Source: Caldilineaceae bacterium (GTDB taxonomy: Bacteria > Chloroflexota > Anaerolineae > Caldilineales > Caldilineaceae). From it: a stretch of DNA of 64,000 bases. The notes under the pieces were generated by a model, which saw only the letters and a list, made by a program, of their open reading frames with translations, ran no database searches and was not told where the DNA came from. Location: the NCBI GenBank assembly GCA_026645575.1, contig JAPKMW010000022.1:61275-125274 (forward strand). Reading direction: 5' to 3'. Below, in pieces: positions 34,177 to 41,805 of the stretch. The position numbers and the translations under genes are program-made. Numbering within the stretch: the stretch's first letter is position 1; each line of letters opens with the position of its first letter.

Positions 34177-36409
34177 AGGCCGCCCAATATTTCGGCGCGG
34201 CAAAGATTGGTCCATGCGCCTGGGTGGCAAACTCGGCCAGATAGCCGTTTGCCCGCTCACCCAGCAACGGGGTCAGGGTGGCCTGCGCCGTCGCCAGCGT
34301 CACGCTTTGCAAATAAAGTTGCGTTAGTTTCAGCGCTTCGGCATAGGCAACGCCCGCCTGCACCAGTTCATAAAATTTCAGCATGAAGAGCAGGGTGGGT
34401 CGATCATCCACCCGCCACAACGCCGCCATCACGGCGGTGGCGCCGGCCAGCAAAAAGGCGCGCAGCAAGCCATACAACTCATCACCGCGTTGCACCTGGT
34501 TGAGACCGCTGTCACAGGCGCTCAGTGTTACCAGATCGCACCGCAATTTCAACGTCTCCAGGATCGCCTGGCCGGTCAACGCTTCCTCCCGCCCGATATA
34601 GAGGGCGGAGAGCAGTGGCGCGGTCCGGTTGAATTCACCATGACAGGCAAAGTGGAGCAGGCGCGCCCCGGCTGCGTTTTGCACCAGGGCCGCGCCCTTG
34701 GCCGTCGCACCGACCAACGCCTGGCCCTGTAAGCGCTCTGCCACCAGGCGCGCTTCTGCTTCGGCCAGATAGAGGTTGGTCTGTCCACTCTCATTGCAGC
34801 CAACCGCCAGACAGGGCAAGGTGGCGGGTGCGGCGGGACGGGGACGTTGGCGCAACAGCACACTGATGCTGGGGGCGTAGATCATCGTCGGCCCATCGGG
34901 CCGCAGCCAACGGCTTCCGTCGGGCAGTACCAACGCATGAAAGGGGACATAGTGGAGCGGCCCGTGCGGCACGATATAGAGCCGCTTTTTGTCCGCCAGC
35001 AACGGCGCCGCCGGCGCCACCAACATGCGGTAGAGTGCTGCCAACATCTGTGGTTGGAGAAAGTTGCCTTCCACCCAGTTGCGCTGATCTTGCGGGTAAA
35101 GCCGGTTGGGCATCAGCTTCAGGTCAACACAGGTGATACTTTCTCTGGTGACGGCAAAAAGCAAGGTGGTCGGGCGGGGAAAGAGGACCGCCCGTTGCGC
35201 CTGTTCCAGGGTTACGCGTCCACCGTGGGTCTCAAAGAGGCCGGTGGTGAAATAGGCCAACAGCAGGGCGTCGGCGGGCAACTTCTGCTGAATTTCGGTT
35301 GGCGTCAGTGGTTGGGCTTCAACGCGGTTGGAAAAGTCGGTTTCGCCGATAAAGAGACTATCGAGAAAGGCGCGCGAGCGGGCGCGTTCGGTGGTCTGAA
35401 AGGCTTCCGTCACCTGGCCCAGCGCCAGATAGGCCAGCACCGTGTTGGCATAGATATGGACGACGGTGGCGAAAAAGCCCCGCCGCGCATCGGGGGTCGA
35501 AACGCCAGCCCGCACCGTCTCGACCAGGGCGAGGGATTGTTCAAAACAGCCAAGGGCATCGGTGTAGGCTTGCTGTTTTAGGTAGAGCGCGCCTTGGTTG
35601 GCGAGGACAATAAATTCGTTATATGAACTTTGGCAGGCACGAAAACCAGTCAATGCCCGATCATAATAGACATGAGATTGTGGCCAATCTACTTTATCGC
35701 GCTGTTGGTATGCGTCGGCCAATCCTAGTTGGGCAAAGCTAATTAGGTATTGATCATTAAGTTCAATACTAAGATCAAAAAACTTTTGATAACTCTCAAT
35801 CGCTTCTGTCCAACGTCCCGCAGTACAGTGTACATCACCAAGCACCTCCCAGGTATACGTTTGGTAGACCAAGAGGTCTGACTCATAGAGTAACGTATCA
35901 GGTGTCGAGTGGGTAGGAGATACTAAAAGATATAGTGCCTGCTCACAACAGGCAATAGCCTTTTCTAAGACTTCTGGGTCAAATGCACCGCCGCTAAAGC
36001 CCATTTGGTAGGAAACTGCCATCTGGCGAAGTGCAATGGCCTGTTTATAGGGATACTGTAAGCGTACCCATATATCGATGCTTGCTTGACAGGCTGAAAC
36101 TGATTCTGCCCAACAAGCCTGTGGGTAATATGCAATACCAAGGGCAAGCAAAACATGAGCTCGCAGCACAGGCTCAATCTCCTTATCAAGTAATGTTTGA
36201 TAAATTTGTTCAGCCTTTGCCCAATTATGCTCATATTCAATGGCCAGAATGCCATCAAAATATGAAGCCCATTCAGCAGCCTGTGGAACGCTCGTTGCTA
36301 GTTCAACCAAGTGAGCAATTTCTGATTTTGTTATAGCCCAGTTACGGCTGCGCAGGGCCAGAAAAGATTGCTTAATGGAAGACCTAAAATTTGTTTCTGT
36401 GTCTGTCAT
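34100..36409 (-). CDS. TPR-CHAT protein (caspase-like peptidase)
   Basis: A 769-aa protein. Residues ~20-330 are helical TPR-type repeats (A-L-G-I-A-Y-Y-P, W-E-A-L..., A-L-G-C-F-E-Q-S-L). Residues ~430-760 form a CHAT domain: PHGPLHYVPFHALVLPDG, then LLHFACHGEF with catalytic His about 590 and LVTLSACDSG with catalytic Cys about 632, GLLRAFLLAGATAVMAALW and the final YWAAFTLIGDP. CHAT proteases are clan CD, related to caspases and separase, and in several bacteria cleave effectors such as gasdermins in defence. The first ~800 bp are visibly richer in A+T than the CHAT part. Divergent from the 248-aa gene over only 47 bp. Confidence 0.88.
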   Translation of the reverse strand: MTDTETNFRSSIKQSFLALRSRNWAITKSEIAHLVELATSVPQAAEWASYFDGILAIEYEHNWAKAEQIYQTLLDKEIEPVLRAHVLLALGIAYYPQACWAESVSACQASIDIWVRLQYPYKQAIALRQMAVSYQMGFSGGAFDPEVLEKAIACCEQALYLLVSPTHSTPDTLLYESDLLVYQTYTWEVLGDVHCTAGRWTEAIESYQKFFDLSIELNDQYLISFAQLGLADAYQQRDKVDWPQSHVYYDRALTGFRACQSSYNEFIVLANQGALYLKQQAYTDALGCFEQSLALVETVRAGVSTPDARRGFFATVVHIYANTVLAYLALGQVTEAFQTTERARSRAFLDSLFIGETDFSNRVEAQPLTPTEIQQKLPADALLLAYFTTGLFETHGGRVTLEQAQRAVLFPRPTTLLFAVTRESITCVDLKLMPNRLYPQDQRNWVEGNFLQPQMLAALYRMLVAPAAPLLADKKRLYIVPHGPLHYVPFHALVLPDGSRWLRPDGPTMIYAPSISVLLRQRPRPAAPATLPCLAVGCNESGQTNLYLAEAEARLVAERLQGQALVGATAKGAALVQNAAGARLLHFACHGEFNRTAPLLSALYIGREEALTGQAILETLKLRCDLVTLSACDSGLNQVQRGDELYGLLRAFLLAGATAVMAALWRVDDRPTLLFMLKFYELVQAGVAYAEALKLTQLYLQSVTLATAQATLTPLLGERANGYLAEFATQAHGPIFAAPKYWAAFTLIGDPDLPAASLEALPPATPLVV

Positions 36410-36456
36410 TCTTAATCCAAGGTATTTTGACTAACGTTACCAAAGGAGAAAACACG

Positions 36457-37203
36457 ATGGGTGCAAATATTTACCGCGGCGAAATCAGTCAGATAGTTGA
36501 TGATATTTTCATCAACTATACCTTAGAACTCCCCGATGAAGAGCTTGCCAGCACGTCAGGCTACTTTATGAAAGGTCTGCCACAACGGTACTCAACGTTT
36601 ACGGTACAACGTGGCGCCGTCAATCAACCGCAACAGACCACGGAAGTGTTTGAGATCGACCGGGAAAGCGGCAACAAGACCAAGAATCGGTTGGCTGAGC
36701 TCACCTGGTCAAGCGGTGGCTCCAAGGATCTTTGTCTTGGCTTAATTACCGGCTATACGCTGCCGGAAGATTGGAAACCCTTTATCGAAGCGGCCTACTT
36801 TTCCTGCTATGTGTCGGCGGCCAGTATCAAGAAACGGGGCATGGGGCGCAACAAGAAGGGCCAGATCGATCTCCATACCAGCCGGATCCAAGATCTGGAC
36901 GATGCCCTGCTCTTCCTCTATCTGCCAACCTTGCCGGCGGGGGTCGCCGTGGCCGATTTGCAGGTCTTTATCAATTCGCATCAGGCGCAACAAGCGGTCC
37001 ATCTCCACCCGCCCGGTCATGCCGACCCGCTGCCCCCGGCATCGGTCACCGCCGCGTTCAACCCGGACATCAACACGCTGGTCATTGGCGCGGCCGGCCA
37101 AGCGCTCCAGACGGGGCTTTATGTCGTCGCTAAACCTATCGTTCCCAGTGGGACTCCCCCCCAAATAACGCAGCAGCTACCATACGGGTATCAACAGGCT
37201 TAA
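36457..37203 (+). CDS. Unknown 248-aa protein of the sigma/CHAT cluster
   Basis: ATG 36457 has AAAGGAG at ideal distance. The protein is soluble. It contains a basic patch KKRGMGRNKKGQIDLHTSRI after a Cys-containing strand (YFSCYVSAASI), then LDDALLFLYLPTLPAG and a C-terminal QQLPYGYQQA. I do not recognise a family. Position, directly divergent from the TPR-CHAT gene, makes it a candidate substrate or partner of the CHAT protease. Two strong terminators follow. Confidence 0.75.
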   Translation: MGANIYRGEISQIVDDIFINYTLELPDEELASTSGYFMKGLPQRYSTFTVQRGAVNQPQQTTEVFEIDRESGNKTKNRLAELTWSSGGSKDLCLGLITGYTLPEDWKPFIEAAYFSCYVSAASIKKRGMGRNKKGQIDLHTSRIQDLDDALLFLYLPTLPAGVAVADLQVFINSHQAQQAVHLHPPGHADPLPPASVTAAFNPDINTLVIGAAGQALQTGLYVVAKPIVPSGTPPQITQQLPYGYQQA

Positions 37204-37305
37204 CAAAACCGGGGAAAGACGCGTCTGGCCGCTCACCCGTTGGGTGCGGTCAGGCCCGAAGCCCCCTTTTGTTTTCCGTTGAGAGACGCGCGATAGGATA
37301 GCCTA

Positions 37306-37343
37306 ACGACCTCGCCACCTTGTCCTGGCGAGGTCGTTTTTTT
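37306..37343 (+). terminator. Rho-independent terminator
   Basis: ACGACCTCGCCA, 8-nt loop, TGGCGAGGTCGT followed by a T-run. Confidence 0.85.
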
Positions 37344-37398
37344 GATCATAGCGCGAAAGTGGGCATTAGGCAAATGGGCTTTGGGGGGCAAAAAAGAG

Positions 37399-37436
37399 CG
37401 CCAGTGGTGTAGAGGGAGAACACCACTGGCGTTTTG
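37399..37436. terminator. Bidirectional terminator
   Basis: CGCCAGTGGTGT and ACACCACTGGCG with T-rich flank on the plus strand and an A-run before the stem, so it can serve the convergent peroxidase gene as well. Confidence 0.7.
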
Positions 37437-37458
37437 TTTATACTTTGATGCTTTTGCC

Positions 37459-37516
37459 ATTGGGTATTGGATATTGGGTATTGGTCATCACGCCATATCC
37501 AATACCTAATACCCAA
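37459..37516. repeat. GGGTATTGG-type dyad repeat, second copy
   Basis: ATTGGGTATTGGATATTGGG and an imperfect complement ending ACCTAATACCCAAT. Same sequence family as 2958-3030. It overlaps no gene and ends just before the peroxidase stop. Confidence 0.5.
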
Positions 37517-37528
37517 TCAATGACTCAT

Positions 37529-39136
37529 CTACGTTGGCCCCACACCAGCAAACTCGATGAGGTGGCGCAGTTCGAGCCGTTCGCGCTCGCTGGGGAAGCC
37601 GGCGCCCAAGGTGGGTTGCCACGCGGGGTCTTGCAGGATCGAGTCCTGGCTCTGGCGGATCAGGCCGATGATCGTTTCGGCCACAATCGTGCTGCCCACC
37701 AGCCCCAGCCGTTCCCCGTCGTTCTGATGTTTGGCCTCTAGCAGGATGTAATACCAGAGTGGTGTGCGATCCAGCAGGAAGGGGTAAGCCTGCAAGACTT
37801 GCCAGTCGGTGGGGTTGGCGGCCTGCAACAGCGCATCGCGGCTCAACACCGCCGCGTCACCGCCGATGGTGCGGGCCACGCTCTGGCCGGTCGGCAGGTT
37901 GAGCAGATAGCCGCGCAGCAGGTTGCGTTGCGCCAGCCGTGCCATGATATTCTGCTGGTTTGGCAACATGGCCAGCGGCAGCGCCAACGCTGTGTCAATC
38001 GGCATGGCGGTCTGCGGTGCAGCAGTAGTGGCGAACGGCAGAAAATTCTCCCATTGGATGATCCAGTTGCGCGGCACGCTTGTAAAGCCCTGCCCATCCA
38101 CCACCTGGCCGATCTGACCGCTAAAGGCGGTGAATTTGAAGAGGTCATCCAGGGTGGCGGCATCAAAGTTCACATTGTAGTGGTAGGTTGGTCGCACCAT
38201 GCTGTGGCCAAAGCGGAAAGCGGCGACGCTAAATTCCAAGGGCATAAAGAGGCCGGCCGGCGGTAACGGGCGGTAAAAGTAATTACTCGCCAGCACCTGA
38301 TCAACCACAGTGGGCGCCAACACGCGCGGCAGGTAATCAAAGAGCACCACGGCTTGATAGTGTTGGCGCACTGCTTTCACCGCCTGTTGGAAGGTGAGAC
38401 CCTGCGTCGTCACCAGGCGGTTATGAAACTTAAGAAAAGCTACCTGCATCTGGCTGATGATCAGATTCTCATCGTTGCGCGGGTCGCCAATCAACGCCTG
38501 ACCGGGTTTGAAGCGGCGATGACCGACCGCGGCGCGCGGCAGATCATTGTTGGCTGGATCTTTGTCGGGTGGTAAGGCCAAGGGTGGCTCATGGTTGGGC
38601 AAATTTTGGTCATTCGGCCCCAGCACCATCTTGGCGCCTCGTCGCTTCGCCGGCTTGGCATACAAACTGTCGAGATCAAAGGGGGCTGTGCGCTCGTTGA
38701 TCAGCCGCGTGCAAATCTGTTCTGCTGTCAAGGGGGCAAAATCGTCGCCGGTGATGTCAAAGAGGGGACGATCCAATGGATCGACCTCCTGCTTGGTGAT
38801 GTCGTGATCGATAAATTGCCCAAAGTAGGTGTAGCCGGCAGGAATGGTCGTCGTCGGCAGGTTCGATTGCGCTTCCGCCATCGCCGCGCCTAATGCGCGC
38901 AATGCTTCAATCGTCACCGCACCGACGGGGAGGATTTTCTGGGGGTCTGCCGCCAGTTCTGGGAAAAGATAGGCAAAGGCGCCACCTTGGGGTTGGGGCG
39001 CCGGCGGATTGCTCGGTATGTCCGCTTCCGCATAAGCGGCGCCGTTATGGGTATGGTGAGCATGGGACTGGGTGCGCGTGCTACGTTTGGCTTTGTACGG
39101 GAAGAGGCCGCCGTGACCAATGGCTTGTTTCAACAT
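37529..39136 (-). CDS. Animal-type haem peroxidase
   Basis: A 535-aa peroxidase of the cyclooxygenase/myeloperoxidase superfamily. Start at 39136, with AGAGGAG upstream. Distal side: TYFGQFIDHDIT (His about 111). Catalytic Arg and Glu: GDPRNDENL. Next helix: FLKFHNRLV. Proximal His: AAFRFGHSMVRP (about 311). All key residues are intact, so it should be active. No signal peptide is seen. Bacterial members oxidise halides or lipids with hydrogen peroxide. A promoter-like motif shared with the 255-aa gene (33347) lies at 39223-39253, linking it to the sigma/CHAT set. Confidence 0.9.
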   Translation of the reverse strand: MLKQAIGHGGLFPYKAKRSTRTQSHAHHTHNGAAYAEADIPSNPPAPQPQGGAFAYLFPELAADPQKILPVGAVTIEALRALGAAMAEAQSNLPTTTIPAGYTYFGQFIDHDITKQEVDPLDRPLFDITGDDFAPLTAEQICTRLINERTAPFDLDSLYAKPAKRRGAKMVLGPNDQNLPNHEPPLALPPDKDPANNDLPRAAVGHRRFKPGQALIGDPRNDENLIISQMQVAFLKFHNRLVTTQGLTFQQAVKAVRQHYQAVVLFDYLPRVLAPTVVDQVLASNYFYRPLPPAGLFMPLEFSVAAFRFGHSMVRPTYHYNVNFDAATLDDLFKFTAFSGQIGQVVDGQGFTSVPRNWIIQWENFLPFATTAAPQTAMPIDTALALPLAMLPNQQNIMARLAQRNLLRGYLLNLPTGQSVARTIGGDAAVLSRDALLQAANPTDWQVLQAYPFLLDRTPLWYYILLEAKHQNDGERLGLVGSTIVAETIIGLIRQSQDSILQDPAWQPTLGAGFPSERERLELRHLIEFAGVGPT

Positions 39137-39163
39137 GGGACCAATCTCCTCTGGTAAAGAAAA

Positions 39164-39193
39164 CTCTCGGCATACAAGGGATAATGCCGAGAG
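39164..39193 (-). repeat. Hairpin in the peroxidase 5' leader
   Basis: CTCTCGGCAT and ATGCCGAGAG, 10-nt loop, between motif B and the peroxidase start. Confidence 0.5.
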
Positions 39194-39222
39194 AAAAAGA
39201 AAGCTGCGCAGGCTTTCTACTG

Positions 39223-39253
39223 CTATAGAACCCTGGTATACCAAAAACCTTTC
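39223..39253 (-). promoter_or_regulatory. Bipartite promoter-like motif B
   Basis: On the minus strand: GAAAGGTTTT, 10 nt, GGGTTCTATAG. All 21 box positions are identical to motif A (33347-33377) and the spacing is the same. About 87 nt upstream of the peroxidase start. Confidence 0.65.
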
Positions 39254-39570
39254 AAAGCTGTAGTACAGCTTGCCCGTGCATGAGCCATCATAGCCTACCC
39301 GTTTGTCCAGGTCGCAGCCTCCCCAGTTGTCTGATACGCGTTTTCCGGCAAGTCTGTACACTAAGTAGAGTGGCTCCCACCCAGGGCCGACTTGATCATG
39401 CCAGCGGTACGCCGACAATGCGGACAGGCTGGGATTTCTCCCAGCCTGGTATAGCAAGTGGGTTCAACCGCACTCGCACGCGAATCCGTTTGAACGGGGT
39501 TTGTAGACCAGCGGGTGAATTCATTCATCTGCTACTGTTACAGAACATGAGGTAGGAAGCGGAGGTTGTG
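39254..39570. other. Intergenic region with a small hairpin
   Basis: A 317-bp spacer. AGGCTGGGA/TCCCAGCCT form a hairpin at 39426-39447 without a T-tract. No gene seen. Confidence 0.4.
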
Positions 39571-40269
39571 ATGGCGCTTGAGCGAAAACCAAGGAACTTG
39601 CAATGGCGGGTGATTCTGCGCGCAAGCTTGGGGTTGCTCGCTGTCCTCGTCCTTGTCTTTGGCAGTGCGGGACGGTGGGAGTATTGGCAAGGCTGGCTCT
39701 ATCTGCTGTTGGTATTAATCTCAATGGGGTTGATGTGGCTGATCCTGCCGCAAGATTCCACCTTAGTGGCGGAACGGCTAAACCCCGGCGCCGGCATGAA
39801 AGGGTGGGATCGGCTCTATTTTGCCCTCTCGACGCCCTTGTATCTCATCGCCGTGATCGTCGCCGGGCTGGATGTGGGGCGCTTTGGCTGGACTGGTCCC
39901 TTGCCGGCGTGGTGCTATGGTCTGGGTGTTCTGGTCTATTTGCTCGGTCAGGGGATTTTCCTTTGGGCGCGCTATGTGAACCATTACTTTTCGAGCGTGG
40001 TGCGCATTCAACTGGATCGGGGGCAGACGGTTTGCACTGACGGCCCCTATCGCTATGTACGTCACCCAGGCTATGTCGGCGGCATTCTCTTTGGTCTGGC
40101 CGCACCCTTGATCCTGGGATCGCTGTGGGCGCTGCTTCCGCAAGCGCTGGCTGCTTTGTTGCTGATCTGGCGCACCAGTCGGGAAGATCGCACGTTGCAA
40201 CTGGAATTGCCGGGCTATGAACAGTTTATGCAGAAAACCCGGTATCGATTATTGCCAGGCGTTTGGTGA
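39571..40269 (+). CDS. Isoprenylcysteine carboxyl methyltransferase-like membrane protein
   Basis: A 232-aa protein with five transmembrane helices. ATG 39571 follows GGAGG. The C-terminal block TDGPYRYVRHPGYVGGILFG is the signature of ICMT/PEMT-like methyltransferases (R-H-P-x-Y). Bacterial members methylate lipids or other membrane substrates with SAM; the substrate is unknown. Followed 17 nt later by a hydrolase gene. Confidence 0.86.
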   Translation: MALERKPRNLQWRVILRASLGLLAVLVLVFGSAGRWEYWQGWLYLLLVLISMGLMWLILPQDSTLVAERLNPGAGMKGWDRLYFALSTPLYLIAVIVAGLDVGRFGWTGPLPAWCYGLGVLVYLLGQGIFLWARYVNHYFSSVVRIQLDRGQTVCTDGPYRYVRHPGYVGGILFGLAAPLILGSLWALLPQALAALLLIWRTSREDRTLQLELPGYEQFMQKTRYRLLPGVW

Positions 40270-40286
40270 AAGAAAGCGAGTGAATA

Positions 40287-41579
40287 ATGAAAGCTATTGC
40301 CTATCGGAGCGTGAGCAGTTCCTCGCCTGCCGCACGCTCCGCTGTGGGACGCAACCTGTTCAATGGGTTGCTGTGGACTGGGCTGGATCTCTTAATTTTG
40401 CTGATGGTATTGCCGGTGCCACTGTTGTTCGTGAACACCGGTGTGCCGCGCTGGCTGACGATTGCTCTGCTGTTGGTTGATTTCGCGCTGCTGGTTGCGC
40501 TCTTCCGACTGCGCCGAAGCCGGACAATGGTTCTCGGCGGCTTTCTCAGCTTGCTCTTGGTTGCAGTGGCGGCGGTCTGGCTCTCGCAAGTTTATGCCAC
40601 AACGGCGCCCATGCGTGCGGCCAATGGAGAACCATTGCCCAATAGCATTGCGACGCTCGAAAAAGTGACACTCAACGGCAGTGAGCAGTGGATCACGATT
40701 CGGGGACAAGACGTGAACAAGCCGGTGTTGCTCTACTTGGGTATCGGCGGGCCGGGCGCCGGTGGTTTCCCCGCCAATGCCATGATGTTTGCCGAATTGG
40801 AGAAACATTTTGTTGTGGTCAACTGGGATCAGCCGGGTACGGGTAAATCGTATAATGCCGTGCCGATTGCCACGCTAACCGTTGACCGCTTTGTGGCCGA
40901 TGCCCATGCGTTGACCGAGCAGTTGCGCACCCGCTTCCACCAAGAGAAGATCTACGTGTTGGGCCTTTCATGGGGTACGATCCTTGGGATCAAACTAGTG
41001 CAAACTTACCCCGATCTCTTTTATGCCTACGTGGGCAACGGTCAAATGGTCAACACCACCGAGAATGATCGCCTGGGCTATGAACTGGCGTTGAAGCTGG
41101 CGGCGGAATGGAACGAGCCGCGTACGCTCGACACCTTGCAGCGCAATGGGCCGCCGCCCTATGACGGCGCCGGCATGGCGCTGAACTATGCCGCCTACAA
41201 CAATGTCCTCTTCCGCGCCATGGAGTCACCGACGCTCGATCTGGTTTTGCTGCTCGTGCCCCAGTTCGCCCATGAGTATGGCCTGGTTGATCGGGTCAAC
41301 TTTGCCCGTGGGTTGATCGACTCGTTCCCTGTGGTCTATGGACAGTTGCATGATCTCGATTTTGAGACCCAGGCCGCGACGTTGCAGACGCCGGTTTACT
41401 TCTTGGTCGGACGGGAGGATGTCAATGCAATGGCGTCGCTGGTGGAGCGGTACTACAACGGGCTGCAAGCGCCGCATAAGGAGATCATTTGGCTGGCCTC
41501 CGGGCATGGCGCAACCGCGGCTGAACTAACCGATGCGCTGGTGAACAAGGTGCTGGTGCAATCACCGCCCTTGCGATAG
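40287..41579 (+). CDS. Membrane-anchored alpha/beta hydrolase (prolyl-iminopeptidase-like)
   Basis: A 430-aa protein. Three N-terminal helices (residues ~25-110: LLILLMVLPVPLLFV, LTIALLLVDFALLVALF, LGGFLSLLLVAVAAVWL) precede a hydrolase domain: YLGIGGPGAGGF oxyanion loop, VNWDQPGTGKS, then YVLGLSWGTILG with the nucleophile Ser, FLVGREDVNA acid and SGHGATA His. The D-Q-P-G-T-G-K-S block is typical of proline iminopeptidase-like enzymes. Confidence 0.86.
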   Translation: MKAIAYRSVSSSSPAARSAVGRNLFNGLLWTGLDLLILLMVLPVPLLFVNTGVPRWLTIALLLVDFALLVALFRLRRSRTMVLGGFLSLLLVAVAAVWLSQVYATTAPMRAANGEPLPNSIATLEKVTLNGSEQWITIRGQDVNKPVLLYLGIGGPGAGGFPANAMMFAELEKHFVVVNWDQPGTGKSYNAVPIATLTVDRFVADAHALTEQLRTRFHQEKIYVLGLSWGTILGIKLVQTYPDLFYAYVGNGQMVNTTENDRLGYELALKLAAEWNEPRTLDTLQRNGPPPYDGAGMALNYAAYNNVLFRAMESPTLDLVLLLVPQFAHEYGLVDRVNFARGLIDSFPVVYGQLHDLDFETQAATLQTPVYFLVGREDVNAMASLVERYYNGLQAPHKEIIWLASGHGATAAELTDALVNKVLVQSPPLR

Positions 41580-41622
41580 TCCCTACCAGGGCTTTAGAAG
41601 TAGATGGAAGGAGGAAACCAAC

Positions 41623-41784
41623 ATGATGACACAAGCCACGTATACCAAAGTAATCGTGGCGGCAGGCAAGAGCAGTTTTCGCCTTGGATTCTGGGGCGCC
41701 CTCCTAACGGCAGGCGTCGCTATCACGATCGATTGGGTTGGCCTGATTGTTTCCGGTCTGTTGTTGAGCAACTTTTTTGCGTAA
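41623..41784 (+). CDS. Small membrane protein (53 aa)
   Basis: Starts MMTQATYTKVIVAAGKSSFR with an excellent AAGGAGG site upstream. Contains two hydrophobic stretches (FWGALLTAGVAITI and VGLIVSGLLLSNFF) separated by a single Asp-Trp. It lies 43 nt behind the hydrolase and 21 nt before the thioredoxin-CcdA gene. Probably real because of ribosome site and spacing; function unknown, possibly a helper of the neighbouring membrane proteins. Confidence 0.6.
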   Translation: MMTQATYTKVIVAAGKSSFRLGFWGALLTAGVAITIDWVGLIVSGLLLSNFFA

Positions 41785-41805
41785 CCGGAAAGGTAGGCAC
41801 TACTT

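Noticed and set aside
34847..35581. 244-codon plus-strand frame opposite the CHAT gene
   Set aside because: No motifs, biased composition; the CHAT protein is complete on the other strand.
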